Below are positions 1 to 4,756 of a stretch of 5,619 nucleotides of DNA, piece by piece. Numbering within the stretch: the first letter of the stretch is position 1; each line of letters opens with the position of its first letter. Made by a program: the position numbers and the translations under genes. Where the stretch lies: positions 1-5,619 of the forward strand of contig JAITHH010000199.1 of NCBI GenBank assembly GCA_031280065.1, written 5' to 3'. This stretch comes from Treponema sp. GTDB lineage: Bacteria > Spirochaetota > Spirochaetia > Treponematales > Breznakiellaceae. The notes beneath the pieces were generated by a model, which saw only the letters and a program-made list of their open reading frames with translations, was not told the origin of the DNA and ran no database searches.

Positions 1-350
1 TCTGCCTTTACGCCCCGCGGCGCGCGCCCGTATTCCCGCTTCAGATGCTTCGGACTTTAGTCCGCTTTATACCGCATTCAGCGGACTTTCAGTCCGAAAC
101 ATATACCCGGTCTTCTTTGGGTATTCGGGCGGGCCGGTTCAAATATTCTTTCCGTTTTTCCTCTGGCTTTTCAGAATAGGTGAATGTTTTTTTTACGGGC
201 AGCGCCGGTTTTGACGGACATTTTCTGAACGGACTGCCCCCGGACGCCGGACACTTCCGCGAATTCTTTCAAATACCAGTCATGATGTTCATCAAGCAGC
301 CGCTCAAAAAGGAAGGTTCTTAAATGATTGGCCGACCATTCTGGTGCTGG
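1..350 (-). pseudogene. IS630-family transposase remnant, interrupted and frameshifted; runs off the left edge
   Basis: Read on the minus strand, three pieces of an IS630-type DDE transposase follow one another in the right order. Frame A (350 down to 171) has the helix-turn-helix segment, with LLDEHHDWYLKEFAEVSG and then VQKMSV. Frame B (about 194 down to 98) has TFTYSEKPEEKRKEYL and IPKEDRVYV, the stretch that in this family runs into the first catalytic Asp (usually VYVDE-G). Positions 41 to 3 give KREYGRAPRGVKA, matching the family's (R)EYGRAPRG block after that Asp. Frames A and B are split at eight A's (plus strand 187-194). Between RVYV and KREYG, the DE-G residues are replaced by a 50-bp inverted repeat. 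The usual N-terminal residues before frame A are absent: there is a stop at 351-353 and the sequence then becomes an unrelated plus-strand frame. It cannot encode an active enzyme as it stands. Family assignment is from remembered motifs, not a search. Confidence 0.72.
49..98. repeat. REP/BIME-like 50-bp inverted repeat inside the transposase remnant
   Basis: The left arm TTCGGACTTTAGTCCGCT (49-66) and right arm AGCGGACTTTCAGTCCGAA (80-98) are reverse complements except at their 2-3 nt centres. Each arm is itself a small palindrome (CGGACT, 2-3 nt, AGTCCG). The unit can therefore form one long hairpin around the 13-nt spacer 67-79, or two small ones. Two inverted REP-type units like this are what is called a BIME in other bacteria. 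Transposase homology stops at about 98-100 and resumes at about 41-46, so the element looks inserted. REP-type repeats are usually mobilised by RAYT (Y1) transposases, and none is visible here. A small non-autonomous transposon is the alternative. Confidence 0.7.
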
Positions 351-709
351 TTATTACCGGAGTTGGTTCAATACTTGTTCCGAAACTGCTATTTCGGGAG
401 AATTTCAGCGCCTATAGAAGTATCAGCACAGCGCCGCTCGGCGGTATAATACTTCTATACATTTGGCATATTCGGCATGGTGCTGGCTGGCTCCTTTTGG
501 GAATTGTTTCAATTATAGCATTTGTGAGAGGCATTGTTACGGCTGCTAAGGTTATAGCAGAGAACAAAAAGACGGCGGCGGCAAATGCCGAATGTGAAGC
601 TCTGATACAAAGCGGGAAAGCGCATGGTGAGGCGGGAGAGTACGACCAGGCCAACGCAGCGTTTTACCCTCTGGCAGTGAATTCACCCTTGACCGCCTGC
701 GTGTGGTAG
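344..709 (+). CDS. Hypothetical small membrane protein with TPR-like tail, probably a gene fragment
   Basis: The function is not recognised. The 121-residue frame opens with GTG and has hydrophobic stretches at about residues 1-16, 32-43 and 48-68. A charged linker (AENKK) and a segment at 86-107 (ALIQSGKAHGEAGEYDQANAAF, shown as one helix pair) follow, resembling a single TPR unit. The start is doubtful. The same frame stays open upstream and already reads hydrophobic from codon 329 (WPTILVLVITG), but it has no ATG, and the GTG lacks a good ribosome site. The only nearby ATG (324-326, after GGAAGG) is in another frame. The gene may therefore have lost its 5' end where it meets the transposase remnant. 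The tail (YPLAVNSPLTACVW) is odd, whereas another frame gives EFTLDRLRVVVNTK and stops at 721-723. Codon use is less GC-biased than in the genes to the right. It may be a pseudogene or a decayed accessory gene. Confidence 0.45.
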   Translation: MLVITGVGSILVPKLLFRENFSAYRSISTAPLGGIILLYIWHIRHGAGWLLLGIVSIIAFVRGIVTAAKVIAENKKTAAANAECEALIQSGKAHGEAGEYDQANAAFYPLAVNSPLTACVW

Positions 710-780
710 TCAACACCAAATAGAAGAACAAGGCCCCAATGTCCGCTTGTAATGACGGTTATCCAGCATAAGGTTTGTAA

Positions 781-798
781 GCCCCATGCAGGCGGGGC
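781..798. other. Small GC hairpin in the gene-free stretch
   Basis: GCCCC (781-785) and GGGGC (794-798) form a 5-bp stem around an 8-nt loop. On the minus strand it is followed by TTACAAACC, which is not a real U-tract. It may serve as a second, weak terminator behind the isomerase gene. It could be chance in GC-rich DNA. Confidence 0.25.
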
Positions 799-818
799 AT
801 TAAGCGGGTTATTTTGAC

Positions 819-884
819 GGCGGAATGGCTGGCAGGGCAGGGGCTTATCGAACTCACGCCCCCGCTCCCCTCCAGTCAGCCGCC
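819..884 (-). terminator. Long imperfect stem-loop just past the isomerase gene; candidate terminator or 3' stabiliser
   Basis: The stop codon of the isomerase gene (889-891) is followed on the minus strand by a segmented stem. Paired blocks, in plus coordinates, are 819-823 GGCGG with 880-884, 829-832 CTGG with 872-875, 834-837 AGGG with 868-871, and 840-844 GGGGC with 858-862, around a 13-nt loop. Four blocks lie in register with small internal loops, which is more than chance. The sequence after it on the minus strand is GTCAAAATAACC, with no U run, so it is not a classical Rho-independent terminator. Confidence 0.45.
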
Positions 885-888
885 CCCC

Positions 889-1647
889 TTACACCTTGGC
901 CTGTAAGAACCGCAGGCTCATGGCGAGGCTTTCAAAGGGATCGAGCAGGAAATCGCCGTCCTGCTCCACCACCGCGCAGGGAATCCCCGTCTCTTTGCAG
1001 GCCGCGATGATCCGGTCCCAGTCCAGATTGCCTTGGCCGATCTCCGCGAATTGACGGGCGCGGTCTTTGATACGGTAGTCTTTGAAGTGGATGATCTGTA
1101 TCCGCTTGCCCAGCTTTTTGATGTACGATACTGGTTCAGCGCCGCCGGCCTGCACCCAGAAGACATCCAGCGTGATCAGCATATCAGGACATTCCTCGAT
1201 CAGCCGGTCCATGGCGCGGCAGCCGTTCCATTGCTCGAATTCAAAATCGTGATTGTGATAGCCGAAGGTCAGGCCCTCGCCCATGATGCGCTTGGTAATC
1301 TCGTTGATCCGTTTGATAAAACGGCTGTAGCCTTCATAGGTGTTGGGGAACACATCGCCCGGACGCGCGCCCAGGCCGATATTCAGGGCCCCCAGCTTCT
1401 TGTGATCGGCAATGGTCTTTTTCAGCGACTCCGGGTCGGCAAGGCTGGCCCAGGACACATGCGTACCGCATACCTCAATGCCGAAGTCTTTGAGCCAGCC
1501 CGCGAGCCGGTCAGTATCGCAGGGGCCGAACCCGGAGATTTGAACAACCCGGTAGCCGATGTCCCGGATTCTCCGCAGGGTTTCTTCAATATCTGCGGGA
1601 GTCTTGCTGTACTCCCGTACCGTATACAACTGTGCGCCGATTTTCAT
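889..1647 (-). CDS. Sugar phosphate isomerase/epimerase family protein (xylose isomerase-like TIM barrel)
   Basis: This 252-residue cytoplasmic protein is of the AP-endonuclease-2/xylose-isomerase-like barrel family (IolE/YcjR type). The family binds a divalent metal and isomerises or epimerises sugars, inositol derivatives or their phosphates. The first strand is MKIGAQLYTVR. The metal and substrate motifs appear in family order: YHNHDFEF (130-137), TLDVFW with Asp161, IHFKD with His187, EIGQGNLDW (202-210) and VVEQD with Glu228. The His-Asp-His-Glu pattern suggests a complete, active enzyme. Length is normal for the family. The ATG start is well supported: AAGGAG (plus strand 1655-1660) lies 7 nt upstream. 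It diverges from the thioesterase gene and appears to be monocistronic. The substrate cannot be inferred. The neighbouring sugar transporter is in a different transcription unit, so a shared pathway is only a possibility. Confidence 0.88.
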   Translation of the reverse strand: MKIGAQLYTVREYSKTPADIEETLRRIRDIGYRVVQISGFGPCDTDRLAGWLKDFGIEVCGTHVSWASLADPESLKKTIADHKKLGALNIGLGARPGDVFPNTYEGYSRFIKRINEITKRIMGEGLTFGYHNHDFEFEQWNGCRAMDRLIEECPDMLITLDVFWVQAGGAEPVSYIKKLGKRIQIIHFKDYRIKDRARQFAEIGQGNLDWDRIIAACKETGIPCAVVEQDGDFLLDPFESLAMSLRFLQAKV

Positions 1648-1672
1648 GTTTTCGCTCCTTGGACTGATTCTA

Positions 1673-1682
1673 CTCTATAGAG
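1673..1682. promoter_or_regulatory. 10-bp perfect palindrome in the divergent gap
   Basis: CTCTATAGAG is a perfect 10-bp palindrome 25 bp before the isomerase ATG. On the minus strand it contains TATAGA (1674-1679), a possible -10 box for the isomerase gene, although no -35-like hexamer is seen 16-18 nt upstream. It could be an operator half-site pair or simply the promoter core. Evidence is limited to position and symmetry. Confidence 0.25.
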
Positions 1683-1705
1683 CTTTCCTTATCTATATTG
1701 GCGCT

Positions 1706-1733
1706 TTAAGACAAGGCCCCCGCCGTGTATAAT
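1706..1733 (+). promoter_or_regulatory. Sigma70-type promoter for the thioesterase gene
   Basis: A perfect TATAAT box at 1728-1733 is preceded by TTAAGA (1706-1711, four of six matches to TTGACA) with a 16-nt spacer. A transcript would start near 1740, which is the A of the ATG chosen for the thioesterase. If used, this promoter rules out the GTG at 1725 as the start, since that lies upstream of the transcript, and gives a leaderless or nearly leaderless mRNA. Confidence 0.5.
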
Positions 1734-1739
1734 CCAGGT

Positions 1740-2477
1740 ATGCTGACACAAGATATTTGGGAAGAGACCTTTGCCCTGCGTTTCGGCGCGATTGACCGCT
1801 CGGACCGGCTGACGGCGGACTCAACCTTCAGCTTTTTCCAGGAGGCGGCTATCAGCCACGCGGAGCGCTTGGGCGTGGGCAGAGCGGCCATGGCCGGGCG
1901 CGGTCAGGGCTGGGTCCTCTCCCGCATAACGGTTTTCATGGAACGCCGCCCCCGCTGGGGCGAGACCATTACGGTCCGCTCCTGGCCCCGGGGCTGGGAA
2001 CGGCTTTTTGCCATTCGTGATTACGACATACGGGACGCTTCCGGCGCGCCGGTTGTCCGGGGCCGAAGTTCCTGGCTCATCGTGGACCTTGAAAAACGGC
2101 GGCCGCTGCGTCCCCAGGCGGTCATGGACGGCCTGCCCCTCAACCAAGGACTCGACGCCCTGCCTGGCGGCGGCGGCGGGCTGGAGGCGCGGGACGGTCT
2201 GATCCGGACCGGGGAACGGCGGGCGCTTTACTCGGATATTGATTACAACGGCCATGTAAACAACGTGCGGTACATCCAGTGGATACAGGATATTGCGGCG
2301 CCCGGTATGCTGGAGCAGGCCGGGCAGATACGGCTGGATATTAACTATCTGAATGAAGTTCTGCCCGGCGAGCTTACCGGCCTGTGGACCGCCGCGCTGG
2401 ACGGGGGCGTGGCCGTTGAAGGCCGCCGGGAAGCGGGCCAGGCGGTATTCCGCGCGGAACTGCGCGTCTGGCCCTGA
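1740..2477 (+). CDS. Acyl-ACP thioesterase (FatA/FatB-related, double hotdog)
   Basis: This enzyme hydrolyses acyl-acyl carrier protein to release free fatty acids in the cytoplasm. From ATG 1740 it is 245 residues, the usual size for bacterial members. The N-terminal hotdog begins IWEETFALRFGAIDRSDRL and carries FFQEAAISHAERLG (residues 32-45). The C-terminal hotdog carries YSDIDYNGHVNNVRYIQW, with the family's catalytic-type Asp168, Asn170 and His172, and then NYLNEV with Glu206, equivalent to the plant enzyme's REC glutamate. All key residues are present. A Gly-rich linker (PGGGGG) separates the halves. An in-frame GTG at 1725, with AAGG 8 nt before it, would add five residues (MYNPG). I prefer the ATG because family proteins begin at the IWEE segment and a TATAAT box overlaps the GTG region. 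The ATG has no clear Shine-Dalgarno sequence. The gene stands alone and converges on the ABC operon. Confidence 0.88.
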   Translation: MLTQDIWEETFALRFGAIDRSDRLTADSTFSFFQEAAISHAERLGVGRAAMAGRGQGWVLSRITVFMERRPRWGETITVRSWPRGWERLFAIRDYDIRDASGAPVVRGRSSWLIVDLEKRRPLRPQAVMDGLPLNQGLDALPGGGGGLEARDGLIRTGERRALYSDIDYNGHVNNVRYIQWIQDIAAPGMLEQAGQIRLDINYLNEVLPGELTGLWTAALDGGVAVEGRREAGQAVFRAELRVWP

Positions 2478-2480
2478 ACA

Positions 2481-2570
2481 GGGGGTACGCCCCCCTCGCT
2501 CCAGCCCTGCGGGCTTCCGCTACCCCCATGCGGGGCTGGACGCTTCGCCAGCTCGCGTCCGAGTACCCCC
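2481..2570. repeat. Nested GC-rich inverted-repeat block between convergent genes
   Basis: Outer arms GGGGGTAC (2481-2488) and GTACCCCC (2563-2570) are perfect reverse complements. Inside them lie TCCAGCCC (2500-2507) with GGGCTGGA (2533-2540), and GGACGC (2538-2543) with GCGTCC (2555-2560). Alternative local hairpins are GGGGG-TACG-CCCCC (2481-2494), GCCC-TGC-GGGC (2504-2514) and CCCC-ATGC-GGGG (2524-2535). It begins 3 bp after the thioesterase stop. It could end transcription from both sides, though there is no U-tract, or be a copy of a dispersed intergenic repeat. Pair lists are read directly; the role is inferred. Confidence 0.55.
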
Positions 2571-2604
2571 GCAACGCCCCCCGGTCCCCCCTTAGGTTGT
2601 TGAC

Positions 2605-2619
2605 AGCGGGGCGCCCGCT
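2605..2619 (-). terminator. Hairpin overlapping the binding-protein stop codon
   Basis: AGCGGG (2605-2610) and CCCGCT (2614-2619) pair perfectly around a 3-nt loop. The stem overlaps the TAG stop (2618-2620) of the substrate-binding protein gene. The following minus-strand sequence, GTCAACAACC, is not U-rich, so it is more likely a 3' stabilising hairpin or part of a terminator cluster with the adjacent inverted-repeat block. Confidence 0.35.
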
Positions 2620-3880
2620 ACTTCGCTATTTCCGCGTTGACCAGGGTTTCCATATCCGCGAGTTTGTTTCCAACCTCGCCCGCGGCGGCGTAGATCTTCA
2701 TCATCTCGTCTTCCACCATAGTCCACACCGCCCCGGCGTTCTTGGAGGCGATAGGCAGGGGGAAGCCGTAGTTAATCGATTCGGGAATGTAGCGGGCATC
2801 CGCCCACATATACTCCTGGAAGTACCGGTCCGCCATGCCGCTGTAGCAGGGGGCGAAAGTCTTGGAGACAATCTCCGCAGCCCGGCGGGTGGCGAGGAAC
2901 GCGAGGAATTGCTTAACCGCGTCGGGCGCCTTTGTTTTGGCCGCCGCCGCGTAGGCGATGTTGTGGTAGATCGTCCCCTGCCGGCGCTGCCGGGGAAGCG
3001 GCGCCACCCGTAACTGATCGCCAATGCCCTCGGCAAAGTGGCTCACCCGGACGGAAAGGCCGGGCATCATGGCCACCGCCCCGGAGATGAAGAGCGAGTC
3101 GGCGCTGCTCTCCTGCACTTCCTGGATCGTAGGGGCAAATCCGCGGTTGATCATATCAAGCTGGCGCTGAACCGCCTCCGCCGCTTCGGGGGTATTCAGC
3201 GTCAACTGCGTTCTGTCCGCGTTGTACACGCTGCCGCCGTTTTGATAGATGAAGGGCCCGGCCCCGCTCTGCATGGAACCCTGCACCACTACCCCGTATT
3301 GCGTGGTAACGCCGCCGTCCTTGATGGTCAGCTTTTCGGCGGCGCCGTAGTAATCATCCCAGGTCCAGTCCGCGGTTGGGTACGCCACCCCCGCCTGGTC
3401 AAAAGCGGCCTTGTTATAGAAGAGCACAATGTCGTCCCACATAAAGGGCACCGCGTAGCGCTTGCCCTGGTAGACAAAGGGCTGATAGAAACGCTCGTTG
3501 AAGTTCTCGTACTTGATGTCTGCGGCCCAGGGTTCCAAGTCCATGACGTGCCCGGTGGGCAGGTAGGACACCGCGTTGGGGTGATTCAGCCAGAACACGT
3601 CCGGGCCTGTGCCGGAGGGCAGGGCCGTCTGGAGCTTGGTCCAGTAATCAGCCCAGGGCGTTACCGAGCGCTGCACCTTGATTCCCGGATTGGCGGCCTC
3701 GAATTCCTTGACCAGCGTCTCGTAGTCCCCGCTGACCAGATCGTCCCAGTACCAAAAGTTGACCGTTTGGGTACCCGTCGAAGCGGCCTTGCTGCATCCG
3801 CCGGCAATCATGACGAGCGCGGCCAACGCCGCCATCATCGCGCCCGCGAGCGGGCCTCCAAAAACTTGCTTTCTTTTCAT
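2618..3880 (-). CDS. Carbohydrate ABC transporter substrate-binding lipoprotein (family 1)
   Basis: This is an extracytoplasmic, lipid-anchored binding protein of 420 residues that captures a sugar or oligosaccharide and delivers it to the two permeases encoded upstream. The signal peptide has MKRK, a hydrophobic core (about 8-26) and the lipobox IAGGC, with Cys29 as the lipid-modified residue. Gly-Gly before the Cys is a relaxed, spirochaete-compatible box. Family signatures include VNFWYWDD (40-47), EFEAANPGIKV (59-69), GPDVFWLN (92-99), YAVPFMWDDIVLFYNK (142-157) and ADWTWDDYYGAAEKL (170-184). Length is typical and there are no breaks. The ATG has AAGGAG 6 nt upstream (plus strand 3887-3892), a stronger site than the permease genes show. 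That suits the higher amount of binding protein usually needed. It is the last gene of the operon, 57 bp after the MalG-type permease. The ligand is not predictable by eye. Confidence 0.93.
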   Translation of the reverse strand: MKRKQVFGGPLAGAMMAALAALVMIAGGCSKAASTGTQTVNFWYWDDLVSGDYETLVKEFEAANPGIKVQRSVTPWADYWTKLQTALPSGTGPDVFWLNHPNAVSYLPTGHVMDLEPWAADIKYENFNERFYQPFVYQGKRYAVPFMWDDIVLFYNKAAFDQAGVAYPTADWTWDDYYGAAEKLTIKDGGVTTQYGVVVQGSMQSGAGPFIYQNGGSVYNADRTQLTLNTPEAAEAVQRQLDMINRGFAPTIQEVQESSADSLFISGAVAMMPGLSVRVSHFAEGIGDQLRVAPLPRQRRQGTIYHNIAYAAAAKTKAPDAVKQFLAFLATRRAAEIVSKTFAPCYSGMADRYFQEYMWADARYIPESINYGFPLPIASKNAGAVWTMVEDEMMKIYAAAGEVGNKLADMETLVNAEIAK

Positions 3881-3915
3881 TCCATACTCCTTGTTGTGTT
3901 TTTCAGCATATATAC

Positions 3916-3931
3916 ACCCGCCGGGGCGGGT
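3916..3931 (-). other. Intercistronic hairpin between permease and binding-protein genes
   Basis: ACCCGCC (3916-3922) and GGCGGGT (3925-3931) are perfect complements with only two bases between them (effectively a 6-bp stem with a 4-nt loop). It starts 6 nt after the permease stop. On the minus strand it is followed by GTATATATGC rather than U's, so read-through is expected. It may protect the upstream mRNA from 3' decay or mark a processing point that separates permease and binding-protein expression, as known for malE-malF in E. coli. Confidence 0.5.
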
Positions 3932-3937
3932 TTGCCG

Positions 3938-4756
3938 CTATTCTTTTATCCCCGTCATGGCCACGCCGCTGATAAAATGCTTCTGGGTAATAAGGAAGAT
4001 GACGATGACCGGCGCGGAAACCAGGAGCGCGGCGGTCATGAGGAGGTTCTCCCTGGTCATGTTCTGCCCCTGGAGGTTCGCCGTCCCGATGGACAGCGTA
4101 TACCATTCGGGATTGTTGATGACGATGAGCGGCCACAGGAAGAGGTTCCACGCGAAGACCATGCACATGAGCCCGGTGGCGAGGATCGCGCTTTTACACA
4201 GGGGCAGGATGATGCGGGAGAAAATCACCCAGTGATTCGCCCCGTCGATGATCGCGGACTCATCCAGGGACTTGGGGAGCCCCATGAGCTGCTGGCGGAT
4301 AAAAAACGTAACCGTAACACTGGGGATGCAGGGGATAATCACCCCCAGGTAGCTGTCGATCCAGCCGAAGGCGAGCATCATGTTGTAGCGGGGCATGAGG
4401 ATCATCTGGAGGGGCACCATGAGCGCGATAAAGAGGGACATGAATATGCCGTTCTTCAAGGGGAATTCCAGCCGGGCAAAGCCGTAGGCAGCCATGGCGG
4501 AGAGAAACACCTGGGGGATAAGGATGCCCAGGGTAACGATGACGTTGTTCTTGAAATAGGTAACGAACTTCATCCGGCCCAGCAGCTCGGTGAAATTCCC
4601 CAGGTACAGGCCCTGGGGCAGCAGCTTCACCGGGAGGCGCACCGTTTCCGGGTAGGTCTTGAAGGCGGAGAGGAATATCCAGAGGAAAGGAAGGAGCCAC
4701 AGCAGGGTCAGGAGCATAAAGATCAGCAAAGCGCCATACCGGAGTAATTTAGCCAT
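3938..4756 (-). CDS. Carbohydrate ABC transporter permease, MalG type
   Basis: This inner-membrane channel subunit has 272 residues and is the second of the two permeases in a sugar importer. It starts MAKLLRYGALL with a first membrane segment at about 7-30. Further segments are at about 71-95, 104-122, 137-152, 188-212 and 243-258. The cytoplasmic EAA loop that docks on the ATPase is seen as LDESAIIDGA (164-173), followed by FSRIILPL (179-186). The family C-terminus is FISGVAMTGIKE. The ATG at 4754-4756 lies within the end of the upstream permease gene: the bases ATGGCTAA hold both the start and the upstream TAA, an 8-nt overlap that implies translational coupling. A much longer open frame continues upstream to 5188, but that part only mirrors the MalF-type gene in another frame. 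This start fits the family and the hydrophobic N-terminus. Confidence 0.93.
   Translation of the reverse strand: MAKLLRYGALLIFMLLTLLWLLPFLWIFLSAFKTYPETVRLPVKLLPQGLYLGNFTELLGRMKFVTYFKNNVIVTLGILIPQVFLSAMAAYGFARLEFPLKNGIFMSLFIALMVPLQMILMPRYNMMLAFGWIDSYLGVIIPCIPSVTVTFFIRQQLMGLPKSLDESAIIDGANHWVIFSRIILPLCKSAILATGLMCMVFAWNLFLWPLIVINNPEWYTLSIGTANLQGQNMTRENLLMTAALLVSAPVIVIFLITQKHFISGVAMTGIKE

Noticed and set aside
49..98. CRISPR-like repeat pair
   Set aside because: There are only two units, they are in inverted orientation with a 13-nt spacer, and there is no array or cas gene.
180..323. Plus-strand open frame ending FIKQPLKKEGS
   Set aside because: It is the reverse-strand shadow of the transposase remnant, whose minus-strand translation carries IS630 motifs.
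1033..1680. 215-codon plus-strand frame opposite the isomerase gene
   Set aside because: The minus-strand product has complete family motifs and a good ribosome site; the plus frame has neither.
1821..2255. 144-codon minus-strand frame opposite the thioesterase gene
   Set aside because: It is antisense to a gene with intact catalytic motifs, with no recognisable domain and no ribosome site seen.
3916..3931. Rho-independent terminator between permease and binding-protein genes
   Set aside because: The stem is strong, but the minus strand continues GTATATATGC with no U-run, and the genes clearly belong to one transporter.
3038..4747. 569-codon open frame on the plus strand, opposite the binding-protein and permease genes
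   Set aside because: It is antisense to two clearly recognisable genes, its translation is a low-complexity His/Gly/Arg/Glu-rich mix with no family motif, and such frames arise from GC-rich codon usage.
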